Source: CAJGBR01 sp045637425 (lineage in GTDB: Bacteria; Bacteroidota; Bacteroidia; Bacteroidales; Rikenellaceae). From it: DNA of 64,000 nt. The DNA lies in NCBI GenBank assembly GCA_045637425.1, contig JAZTZL010000048.1, forward strand, positions 1-64,000, written 5' to 3'. The translations under genes and the position numbers were made by a program. Under the pieces are notes generated by a model. It was not told the DNA's origin and made no database searches. It saw only the letters and a list, made by a program, of their open reading frames with translations. Shown here one piece after another: positions 7,920-16,016 of this stretch (the stretch's first letter is position 1; the number at the start of each line of letters is the position of its first letter).

Positions 7920-9974
7920 TTATTTTTTCACACTCCACTTAGGTGTGATGCCAATGAACACCTCAAAGTTTATACCGGGCATAGGTCGTGATAACACAGA
8001 GAGATATTCCTCATTAAAGAGGTTGTTTATTGAGCCTTTCAATGATAAGTCTGCCCACTTGAATGATAAACCTTTCTCGAGTGTAATGTTACTCATAAAA
8101 TAAGAGGGGAGTTTCCCCGTCAGGGATATATCATTCGAAGACATTGTGTATCGTTCAGAGTAATAGCACCACTTGTAAAGGAACTGCCATTTCGGCCACG
8201 TCAAACGCCCCATTATCGTTGATGAGTATTCGGGAACATATGGCAGTTGCTTACCTACCGATTGGTCGGCTGGAGTGCGAGGTTCTCCTTCGTTAATTGA
8301 AGGTGTCCACGAAAATGTGCCATTGAGCCCGAGTCTACACTTCTTGGCCAATGCAACATTCAGATCGGCTTTCAACTCAACACCGTATGCGTGGACATCT
8401 TTAATGTTATCGGGAGAGAAAAATCCTTTCGTAGTTGGTAACCAGATAATCCAATCCTTTACATACGATTCGAACCAGTTTACCGAGCCATTGAATGAGT
8501 AAATACCCTCCCTTCCGACAGCAAATGACAATCCAGCATCGTAAGTCCAACCACTCTCTTTTTTAAGGTTGGGGTTACCGCCCGGCAGGAAGTAGAGGTC
8601 ATTGAGTGTCGGGAAGCGAAAGTTGCGAGAAATAGAACTTTTTATTATTACATTGCCGCGTTCAGAGAGGACTCCGTCGAAGAATAGTGCCGGTATGATT
8701 GGAGTCCACTCGCTGCCGAACACATCTTCGCGTAACACTACAGATAGCCCCACACGTTCCGTGGGCCTCCATTTTGCAGATACCGACCCCGAAAGTTCAG
8801 GTCTGCCTTTACGATAGCCAACAATTGCCTTGTTCCCATCTTGGCGCAGAATGTTTTTATCCTCACTCTCTACAATGTGTTGATGAAGTGACAGATTGGC
8901 TGTGAATAACCATCTTTTGCCTAAATAATATTCTCCATCTATTTGTCCATAAAAGGTATTAATATTGCTGCGCGAACGGGTCATCTGTGCCATTATGCCG
9001 TTACCCAAGTCGCGTTTGTAGTCATATCCTACCCAAGTATGTATATATCCTGCTTTTGTAGCCAACTTATAATTCTTGCGCAGATGATCCCACGATAGAA
9101 CCGAGCGAAATGTTTGTTCGCGCTGTCTGTTATCGAAATCGGTTTCATCTCCGTGATCTACGGTGAGCATCGCCAACTCACGATTAGAATTTATATACCA
9201 CGCATTAATACCTATTCGATCGCCCCTTTTCGTATTGTAATAGGCCTCTTGCAAAATGTGAAAATCTTTGAATGAACCGCTACGATTGCGCTCTATAGGG
9301 TAGTATTGGTCAATGATATTCATATTCTCATCATAGACATTCTCCTTTTTGTCGTGATTGCGGTATTTGTAATCATTCGGCGATGAAGAGTAAACCACAC
9401 GCGTAGATGTTTGCCAATGTTCATTGCCGTATGTCAGTCGCAGAAATTCATCAAAGGTCTTAAATGAGCCGATGCCCTGAATATATTGCAGCCCGAATCC
9501 TTCTGACTGAGCCGGTTTTGTAGACAACTTGACCGATCCTCCGAGTCCACCTCCTGTTTCATTAACCGATGATGTGCCGTGCAATAATGATGCATCATCA
9601 ATAAAATATGCAGGAATAGTCGAGAAGTCCGTCATACCCAACATTGGGTTGTTAATCTTCATTCCGTTCCACGACACTTGAGTATGTGATGGCGATGTGC
9701 CTCTGAATGATACTGTCGAGAGTGTTGCCCGTCCATAGTTCTTCACAAATATTGATGAGTTGAACATCAGAATATCAGCCATTGAAAGAGCAATGTTCTC
9801 TTTGAGTGCAGCAGAGTCAAATTTCGTAACTTGTGCACCAATCTCCTTCATCGGCCGTTTGCCATAGACCGAAGCCTCGGGCATAGACAGAGACCACGCT
9901 ACTGATTTATCATTTTGCGCCATTGCGACAAATGGCAATAATAGAGTGCTAAGTATGAATTGTAATTTCCTCAT
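7920..9974 (-). CDS. TonB-dependent outer-membrane receptor, BtuB-like (cobalamin)
   Basis: A 684-residue receptor predicted to import vitamin B12 across the outer membrane using TonB energy. It has a signal peptide ending in VAMAQ near residue 20, a plug domain with the conserved GTSPSHTQVSWNGMKINNP segment, and a 22-strand-type barrel with the NLYDLY-like block NDLYFLPGGNPNLKKE. I chose ATG 9974 because it directly precedes the signal peptide and leaves a 13-base gap; an earlier in-frame ATG would overlap the previous gene. The substrate call rests on being the last gene of a cobalamin-riboswitch operon, next to a BtuG-like lipoprotein. It is homologous to the receptor at 19589. Confidence 0.88.
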   Translation of the reverse strand: MRKLQFILSTLLLPFVAMAQNDKSVAWSLSMPEASVYGKRPMKEIGAQVTKFDSAALKENIALSMADILMFNSSIFVKNYGRATLSTVSFRGTSPSHTQVSWNGMKINNPMLGMTDFSTIPAYFIDDASLLHGTSSVNETGGGLGGSVKLSTKPAQSEGFGLQYIQGIGSFKTFDEFLRLTYGNEHWQTSTRVVYSSSPNDYKYRNHDKKENVYDENMNIIDQYYPIERNRSGSFKDFHILQEAYYNTKRGDRIGINAWYINSNRELAMLTVDHGDETDFDNRQREQTFRSVLSWDHLRKNYKLATKAGYIHTWVGYDYKRDLGNGIMAQMTRSRSNINTFYGQIDGEYYLGKRWLFTANLSLHQHIVESEDKNILRQDGNKAIVGYRKGRPELSGSVSAKWRPTERVGLSVVLREDVFGSEWTPIIPALFFDGVLSERGNVIIKSSISRNFRFPTLNDLYFLPGGNPNLKKESGWTYDAGLSFAVGREGIYSFNGSVNWFESYVKDWIIWLPTTKGFFSPDNIKDVHAYGVELKADLNVALAKKCRLGLNGTFSWTPSINEGEPRTPADQSVGKQLPYVPEYSSTIMGRLTWPKWQFLYKWCYYSERYTMSSNDISLTGKLPSYFMSNITLEKGLSFKWADLSLKGSINNLFNEEYLSVLSRPMPGINFEVFIGITPKWSVKK

Positions 9975-9987
9975 TTCGACTATATTT

Positions 9988-11052
9988 TTATTTCCAACAG
10001 AAGGCTCCGGGGATAATGCCGACATAGAATTTGTCTATTAGTTCACCATCTTTCGAATAGCGGTAAATCATACCCTGCTGCACATAATCTATGGCATCGG
10101 CTATATAGACATCGCCTGTGCGGGGACAAATTGTCAGCCCATAGTAGATTGTGCCGTTATATGGTAGAAACGGGCGTACGGGAACACGGTCGGCCGTTAC
10201 GTCCATCTCCCAGATGTCATCGTTTATCCAATAGAGTTTATCCTTTGTACCGTTGAGTTGAACTTCTGACGGAGCATCACCAAACTTAAATTTGAACTGT
10301 TTTTCAATGGTAAAAGTTTCGGCATCAATGCGATAGAGCGATGGCACTTCGTGTCCGTAAGGAGAGCCTTCATAACCTCCGTCAGTCACAGTCCACAACT
10401 TATTGTTGCAGTCCATCACAAGTGATGTTGGTTGTATTCCGACCACGAGTTCATCGACTACCTTGTCTGTTTCGGTGTCTATTTTGAGAATTCGGTTTTG
10501 ATACGACCAGCAGTTTACATAGAGATACTTGCCATATTGTACCATCTGCTCGGTCGAGCCGCTCTCCATTGTCATATTAGGCACGGTGATGTAGCCCGTA
10601 ATCTCAAATCGCTTTGGATTAACGATAAAAATACGATTATCCCAAATCTGTGTTATATATGCCTTTTCGTCAGACAGAAAGTGTATGTATCGGGGAGAAG
10701 TCAAATTTGTGATACGCCCGACCTCTTTGAACGTATTGATATCAATAGCAAAAACTACGTGCGAGTTATTAACAACTACCCAGCCTATGCCATTGCGGAT
10801 TACCATAGATTGTGCAACATCTCCCAATTTCATTGCATTGGCACGATAGAACACCTCGTTCTGCACCGACTTGGTTGACGGGTCGTAGTACGAAAGTGTC
10901 GCATTTCCGTATTGAAAATTACCTTCGTTACAGATGAATAGCCCATCACCTGAGATTGATGTGTCAAATTTCTCCTCAGAGCCATACTCCCACTTCATAC
11001 ACGAAGTAAGGAGCAGGCCGAGAAGCATAATTCTGACTATCTTTTTTGTCAT
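9988..11052 (-). CDS. Surface beta-propeller lipoprotein, BtuG-like (DUF5074/YncE family)
   Basis: In gut Bacteroides, BtuG is a surface lipoprotein that binds B12 very tightly and caps BtuB. This 354-residue protein has a lipobox LLLTSC with Cys18, then repeated propeller-blade motifs (YYDPSTKSV, VFAIDINTFKEVGRI, IFIVNPKRFEITGYI, ILKIDTETDKVVDEL, LYRIDAETFTIEKQF), consistent with a seven-bladed fold. It lies directly before the BtuB-like gene and 2 bases after the PKD lipoprotein gene. The family and context support a BtuG role; B12 binding itself is not visible from sequence. Confidence 0.85.
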   Translation of the reverse strand: MTKKIVRIMLLGLLLTSCMKWEYGSEEKFDTSISGDGLFICNEGNFQYGNATLSYYDPSTKSVQNEVFYRANAMKLGDVAQSMVIRNGIGWVVVNNSHVVFAIDINTFKEVGRITNLTSPRYIHFLSDEKAYITQIWDNRIFIVNPKRFEITGYITVPNMTMESGSTEQMVQYGKYLYVNCWSYQNRILKIDTETDKVVDELVVGIQPTSLVMDCNNKLWTVTDGGYEGSPYGHEVPSLYRIDAETFTIEKQFKFKFGDAPSEVQLNGTKDKLYWINDDIWEMDVTADRVPVRPFLPYNGTIYYGLTICPRTGDVYIADAIDYVQQGMIYRYSKDGELIDKFYVGIIPGAFCWK

Positions 11053-11054
11053 AA

Positions 11055-12782
11055 TTATTTATTGTTTTTCAAACTGCAATCATAAAATCCGCATACTTCG
11101 GTTGAAAGTTCACCTAACCAGCCGCTCTTGGCATTGACTGCGCATTGAACCTTTACAAAGTCGATGTGTGTCAGATTTACTTTCTTGCCTTCAAAATCGA
11201 CTGCATTCGAGATTTTGAATAGATTGGCTTTATCGCTCGAGTTGAAATCCGTCGGACTGAAATTGTCTGCATATCCCCAATCGTAGTGAGGCTGCACCCA
11301 ATAGGAGCCATTTCCAGATTTGTCATAGTTGCGAGCCTCAAGGCGAGTTCCGACAAGTGTGTAGCTATCCTCCTTAATCCACAGCGGGTAGTAGTAATCT
11401 TGTGTGTGGAATTGCTTAAGATAGTCAATTTCGCCACTATTGCCCATATTATCACGCCATTGAACAGGCATACCTGCGCCGCTTGGGCGGTAGTATGTTA
11501 CTGCATAGTTCTGTATTGTTTTGGCGTTACCCGTATCCGAGCCTGCAAGTTCGTACCAAGTGTCATCGGGCAATCCGTTTCCGTTTTCGTCCTGCATTAC
11601 CCATACTACGCCGGGTTCGGACGAGCCGTCAAAGGCATTGCCGATAACGCCCAAATCATACCCCCCCGAATTGTCAATACTGTGGTCAAAGCCGACTACG
11701 ATGTAACCTCCAAATCCACCTAACGACACCCAATTGGCACTATTCAGGCGACCTTCGACATAGGCAATAGCAGACTCCATTGTTGTCTGCGAACCGTCAA
11801 AACCACCCGTTTTCAGTTCATTGATAAACTGCCCAGGTGCAGGAGTATATTCATAAACCTTGTTCCAATCGGCTGATGATGAGCTGTTTTTTGCTCGGTA
11901 GTATTTATTCTCCTCGTGTATTGTAACAGTGAATGAGTGAGAAATGGTTATTCGATTTTCGCCTTTTAGAGTCGTTGCCGTAGCTGATATTTGATATTCG
12001 CCCGTATTGTTAGCCGTAAAGATAAAATGCGATTGGTTTCCAGCAGGCAGGTTTTGTCCTGCGATAGTCCAAGTGTATTCTACGTTTTTATCATCGCTCA
12101 CATTGGTGGGCTTAATCAGCAACTTGCGACCAACAACATTGTGATATACAGTGCGGTCGAATTGCCACACAAATGGCATATCTTTAGCATCAAGCACCTC
12201 AATGTTTACCGTATCGCTGTGTGAGCCGTCATCATTTGTAGCAGTTGCTATAATAGTATGGTTACCAATAACATCTGCCTTAAATGTATGGGAGAGTTCT
12301 TCGCTGACTTTACTACCATTAATACTCCAACTGAACTTAGTGGCAAGAGAGGTTTCGCGTATGGTGGCATTGAGTTTTACCTCAGTTCCTGCTGCGACCA
12401 TAAGTTTTTTGTCACCCGCAATTGAGACTGTTGGGATTTCCAATTCAACTACATCTACGCGAATCTCCTCTTTACTGACACCACCTTCGTTGCTTACAGC
12501 AATGGTGACGAAGTATTTGCCCACCTCTTCTTGCATAAACTTCAATGAGGGAGAGCTGCCGAGGACTTCACCATTCATTGTCCAGCTATATGTTGCACCC
12601 TCGGCCGATTCGTAGTCTGGAGCAATAACAATCTCTCGTCCTTGCTTTACGGTATAAATTCCTGTTTCGTTGTCAAGAATAATTTTTGGTGGCAAAGTTG
12701 TCGTGATATCCTCGTCTATATCGCAAGACGAAGATACCACAACAAGACTCAAAATAAAAATTAACCTTAAAAATTTACTCAT
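11055..12782 (-). CDS. PKD/Ig-repeat surface lipoprotein of the B12 operon
   Basis: A 575-residue lipoprotein with lipobox VSSSC (Cys20). Three PKD/Ig-like repeats follow, at roughly residues 30-112, 113-197 and 203-290; each has a W-(S/T)-(I/M)-x-G strand (YSWTMNG, FSWSING, YTWTIAG). A C-terminal domain (about 300-570) contains DENGNGLPDDTW, which looks like a calcium-binding loop. Such PKD proteins commonly sit beside btuG/btuB in Bacteroidales, but their role is unproven; a scaffold or accessory B12-binding function is inference. It starts 6 bases after the natural TAA of the preceding gene. Confidence 0.82.
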   Translation of the reverse strand: MSKFLRLIFILSLVVVSSSCDIDEDITTTLPPKIILDNETGIYTVKQGREIVIAPDYESAEGATYSWTMNGEVLGSSPSLKFMQEEVGKYFVTIAVSNEGGVSKEEIRVDVVELEIPTVSIAGDKKLMVAAGTEVKLNATIRETSLATKFSWSINGSKVSEELSHTFKADVIGNHTIIATATNDDGSHSDTVNIEVLDAKDMPFVWQFDRTVYHNVVGRKLLIKPTNVSDDKNVEYTWTIAGQNLPAGNQSHFIFTANNTGEYQISATATTLKGENRITISHSFTVTIHEENKYYRAKNSSSSADWNKVYEYTPAPGQFINELKTGGFDGSQTTMESAIAYVEGRLNSANWVSLGGFGGYIVVGFDHSIDNSGGYDLGVIGNAFDGSSEPGVVWVMQDENGNGLPDDTWYELAGSDTGNAKTIQNYAVTYYRPSGAGMPVQWRDNMGNSGEIDYLKQFHTQDYYYPLWIKEDSYTLVGTRLEARNYDKSGNGSYWVQPHYDWGYADNFSPTDFNSSDKANLFKISNAVDFEGKKVNLTHIDFVKVQCAVNAKSGWLGELSTEVCGFYDCSLKNNK

Positions 12783-12788
12783 TGTCTG

Positions 12789-14474
12789 TTATTTGAATAC
12801 TAGTTTAGTACCAAATTTAACTGTCACATCGTCGTATGCGAAATATGCCGGACAGTTCAAACCGAAAGTACCGCTCTGATCATCTGATGCTCAGAAGTTG
12901 AATGTTATTTTCGCCACGTTTCCAAGCGATGACAAATCCCATTTTTCCCAAGTGGTAACGAAATTTCTGCCATTACACAGAGTAAATTCCGACGTGCCAA
13001 CCAACTCTTCGTTTGCATTATATCCATAGGCTACGATTTTAAAGTAGGTGTTTTCTGTGGCCGCAGAATTGAATCCATCACCAAAAGTGAGCGAGTTGAG
13101 AACATAATTTGTATTTGTAACATACATACACTCTACGATACGTTCTTTGCCATCGGCAAACTCAAAACCCTGAAGTGACGCATCATATATCTGAGAATTG
13201 TAGAAGTCTGAGTAGCCGTTGTGGACTGCAAAGTTCTTTGAACCGTTGTGTCCACCAATGGGATTAGACATTTGCAATTCATACCAGCCGTAGTGACCAT
13301 CAGGGAGTGTCTCATAATCTTCAATTACATAGTTTGAAATCACGTGTCCACCGCCCCAATATGGAGTAGTAAATGAGTGGAAAAGCTCGGTATTACCCTC
13401 ATCATACCACCAATAGGTATCTGACGAGTAATCGGTATATGTCAGCGAACCACCATACTGCGAGTCGTCGACCAAATCGCTCCATTTGTTGATTGAGGCT
13501 CCGCCGTACAACTCATACGCACTAAATTTAGCATCACTATCCTCGAATGTCAATATGCGAATATCATCTTCTTCAACCCACTCGCCAGCCATAACATTGA
13601 GTTTAACGATTGCACTCTTGCCGGCTTCAGATACAATCATAATGGCAACAGAGCCCTCTTTATTAAAGTGGCACAAATCCTTTTCAGGAGCAGTCACAGA
13701 AAGACTATCCTCGGCATAAGCCACTTCCCAGCCTTCGGGTGCATAGATTGTGTAGTCTTTGATGTTATTCGCATTTACTGCAAATTTGACACTCTTGCCA
13801 TACTCAACTTGAGCTACTTCCGGAGCATCTATTATCGTAAATAACGGCATAGATTCATCATAGCGAACGAGTTTGAATTCAGTGTCATCAGCGAGAGTAA
13901 ACACTACATACTCATCGTTTGATGTATCAACAGACTTGAACAGTGAATTGCTTTCGGTGTTTTTGCCCTCAGCAGTAACACCTGTTGAATTCCAGGTTTC
14001 GCCGCCATCTGTCGAGATTTCCCACTCTTTGCTTGTTTCGTTGATTCGCACTTGAGGAGCTACGGCATCTTTACCGTTTTCGCCATTGGCCAGCACCTTT
14101 TCGCCATTAATCAACAGCCACTCGCCGTCTTGAGTCCAATAGAACTTGCCGTCCTCATCTTGTTTAATCGAGATAACCGGAGCGTCTACACCATTGGTGC
14201 CGTTGGTGATTGTAGCCGTCTTGCCATCAGTGAACTTGATTGCATAGCCGTTTGCCGTTTGACTCACCTCCGAAACATAGACATTTTTCTGCAATGCCGA
14301 TACGATTGTCTGCAGTGCAGAGAGGTCATCATTAGTTTTTTGAACAGCCTCTTCAAGAGTTGTTACGCGATTTTTGACCGACTCCATTTCGTTCCAGAGT
14401 TCATCGTCATCATAGCAGCCTGTCATCGAAATACCAACGATGGATACTGCCAAAAGCATAAAAATTTTCTTCAT
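12789..14474 (-). pseudogene. DUF4988-DUF4465 surface lipoprotein, interrupted by an in-frame TGA near the C-terminus
   Basis: The frame runs from ATG 14474 to a TGA at 12893-12891 (527 residues). It continues without a break for 33 codons to TAA at 12791-12789. The continuation reads GTFGLNCPAYFAYDDV, the typical final motif of DUF4465 domains, so the TGA cuts a conserved end. Domains in order: lipobox SMTGC (Cys20), a coiled coil at about 28-65 with DUF4988 character, a beta-rich middle, and DUF4465 from about 305. The extended end restores a 6-base spacing to the next gene. It may be related to the B12-binding BtuH lipoproteins, but I cannot confirm that. A point mutation, readthrough or a sequence error would all explain the TGA. 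Confidence 0.8.
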
Positions 14475-14496
14475 CGTTTTTTGTTTTTTAATTGGT

Positions 14497-15024
14497 TTAT
14501 AAATGTGAATTTGTTTCTTTCTCTAATGCGGCATTGCATTGTTCAATCAAGAGTTTTAACTCATCTAAATACCGAGCCTTGAATTTGTAGCGCTTGATGG
14601 TTTGAGGGGTCAGTTCAAAACGCTCGTTTCTTTTTATAGCCTCTGCGCAGTGATATGCAACTATTTCTGGCCACAAAGTCTTAACAATGTCTACCGACAG
14701 TTCGTCTCGGCTGACTGCATTGTAGGAATAAATACCTTTGTGTTCTTCTGAAGTATGTAAAAAAAGATTTATACTCAACAGGTAGTATTTGTCTTTCGAA
14801 GGTATCTTTTTGAGTGCATTGACAAACTGTGCGATGGATATACGCTTTTGAATTGTAGGGTCAGACTTATCAGAAATGGTTATCCACGCATAGTGTACGG
14901 GACTTGCTACAAGCAAACAGTAGATTGGGTTTGCCTGTACGCGCAGAGTCTTGAGAAATTTCCACAAGTTACTCTTCAGGATAAGTTCCTGCGAGCCGTG
15001 GTTATTCGTTTGGATAGTATCCAT
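14497..15024 (-). CDS. Unidentified cytoplasmic protein, first gene of the cobalamin-riboswitch operon
   Basis: A 175-residue protein with no signal peptide, lipobox or membrane segment, so it is probably cytoplasmic, unlike every other product of this operon. It has a hydrophobic strand-like segment (YCLLVASPVHYAWITI, about residues 39-54) and a charged helical C-terminus (KFKARYLDELKLLIEQCNAALEKE). I do not recognise the family. It is the gene nearest the riboswitch, with about 225 bases of structured leader between them, and it lies 22 bases before the DUF4988 gene. Reading quality and spacing support a real gene; its role in B12 handling is unknown. Confidence 0.65.
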   Translation of the reverse strand: MDTIQTNNHGSQELILKSNLWKFLKTLRVQANPIYCLLVASPVHYAWITISDKSDPTIQKRISIAQFVNALKKIPSKDKYYLLSINLFLHTSEEHKGIYSYNAVSRDELSVDIVKTLWPEIVAYHCAEAIKRNERFELTPQTIKRYKFKARYLDELKLLIEQCNAALEKETNSHL

Positions 15025-15081
15025 TCGTATAACGGGTTATATTACAACTATTTATTCAGACTTTAATTGCATACACCTATA

Positions 15082-15169
15082 GTTGCCGACGGATACAGTA
15101 TTAGTGCCGAGCGGAAAAATTCCGCGCACGATAATAGCGTACACGCTAAGTTGGAACGTATGTTCCGAC
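15082..15169 (-). promoter_or_regulatory. Structured leader between riboswitch and first gene (possible expression platform)
   Basis: Three consecutive hairpins are visible: ggaac/gttcc (15153-15157 with 15162-15166), agcgt/acgct (15136-15140 with 15143-15147) and gtgc-gcggaa/ttccgc-gcac (15104-15116 with 15120-15129). None is followed by a T-run on the minus strand, so control by occlusion of the start region is more likely than termination. Confidence 0.4.
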
Positions 15170-15251
15170 TTTTCAGGCTACAAAGTAAGTAAGCAATTAA
15201 AAAAAAGTTGATTTCGACCCGTATCCCAGCAGGTAGATATCCATTAAAACA

Positions 15252-15432
15252 AAAGGCAGGTCTTCTGACTTATCCCTATTATCGCGCCTTCCCGATATAC
15301 AATCAGTGGCAAAGAGTGCGATAACTAAACTCTTCTTGGAGTGGGATTTACAGCAACTGGCATTGTTTCGGATTCACACCGAATTCCCTTTTCACCTTTC
15401 GTAACGCACGGTTCGTAAAGGCTCCTTATGTG
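15252..15432 (-). promoter_or_regulatory. Cobalamin (B12) riboswitch
   Basis: Read on the minus strand, the RNA shows the class hallmarks: GGTGTGAATCCGAAAC in the first half, a GCCACTG segment, and the B12 box AGTCAGAAGACCTGCC at 15270-15255 near the 3' end. It begins within a few bases of a canonical promoter and precedes five genes for B12 capture and uptake. Such riboswitches normally lower expression when adenosylcobalamin or related corrinoids are plentiful. Confidence 0.95.
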
Positions 15433-15435
15433 CGA

Positions 15436-15466
15436 CAAAGGTAGCGATTATTTTTATTTTCACAAA
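15436..15466 (-). promoter_or_regulatory. Bacteroidota-type promoter of the B12 operon
   Basis: On the minus strand: -33 TTTG at 15466-15463, 19 bases, -7 TACCTTTG at 15443-15436. This is a perfect match to the phylum consensus and places the transcript start at about the first base of the riboswitch. Confidence 0.85.
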
Positions 15467-15593
15467 TTTTCTATGACAAATTTGATAATATAACTCCGTA
15501 TAGTAAATAGTGATTTAGAAACGAATTCATTCAAGTTTTCTTAATTTTTCGTTATATAAAATCAAACGAGAATTATAATTAAACTTTTAGTAA

Positions 15594-15788
15594 TCGGAGG
15601 ATTACCTTAGATTTAACGACTATATAGAATATGAATATGGTGTCTATCTGACAAAGAGAGGTAAACCTTGCTTAACAACGCGATACGCAATTAGTAGCGA
15701 AGGAGAGTTCTTTCCGACAGATTCATTAGTTCGCAATACTTTTACAAGCTATGCTCCAGACGCAGACAAAAATCGCAAAAATGGTTGA
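15594..15788 (+). pseudogene. Possible gene remnant without a start codon
   Basis: A 64-codon open frame between TAA (15591) and TGA (15786) reads like protein (YGVYLTKRGKPCLTTRYAIS, then EGEFFPTDSLVRNTF), but it has no ATG. I recognise no family. The surrounding stretch 15470-15830 is AT-rich and otherwise empty. It could be the tail of a decayed gene or chance coding. Confidence 0.25.
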
Positions 15789-15827
15789 TAAATATGTCTT
15801 TGAAGAAAATGATGTGTACACCAAGGT

Positions 15828-15864
15828 GTTAAAAAATAATAACCGCCTCTTGAGCGGTTATTAT
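15828..15864 (-). terminator. Intrinsic terminator of tRNA-Val (copy 1)
   Basis: Perfect 11-bp inverted repeat ataataaccgc (15836-15846) and gcggttattat (15854-15864) with a 7-base loop. On the minus strand it is followed by a T-run, and it lies about 22 bases after the tRNA 3' end. Confidence 0.85.
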
Positions 15865-15886
15865 CCTTTTCATATAGTTTGTTTTG

Positions 15887-15961
15887 TGGGAGCACACGGA
15901 TTCGAACCGCGGACCCTCTGCTTGTAAGGCAGATGCTCTGAACCAGCTGAGCTATACTCCC
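15887..15961 (-). tRNA. tRNA-Val (anticodon TAC), copy 1
   Basis: Read on the minus strand: acceptor GGGAGTA pairs with TGCTCCC, the D-arm holds AGCTCAGCTGGTT, the anticodon loop is CTTACAA (anticodon TAC, valine), and the T-arm carries GGTTCGAATCC. It is 75 bases long and the CCA tail is not encoded. An identical copy lies at 62040-62114. Confidence 0.96.
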
Positions 15962-15977
15962 TCTCTCTTTGACGTTG

Positions 15978-16009
15978 CAAAGGTACAACGTTTTTTTATT
16001 CCCACCAAA
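15978..16009 (-). promoter_or_regulatory. Promoter of tRNA-Val copy 1
   Basis: Minus strand: -33 TTTG at 16009-16006, 20 bases, -7 TACCTTTG at 15985-15978, about 16 bases upstream of the tRNA. The same promoter precedes the second copy. Confidence 0.85.
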
Positions 16010-16016
16010 TTTTTTG

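Noticed and set aside
12891..12893. Reassignment of TGA to an amino acid in this organism
   Set aside because: Several intact genes end in TGA at their expected length (RND pump at 32029, mqnA at 48072, DUF2752 at 57372, flippase at 59930), so TGA works as a stop.
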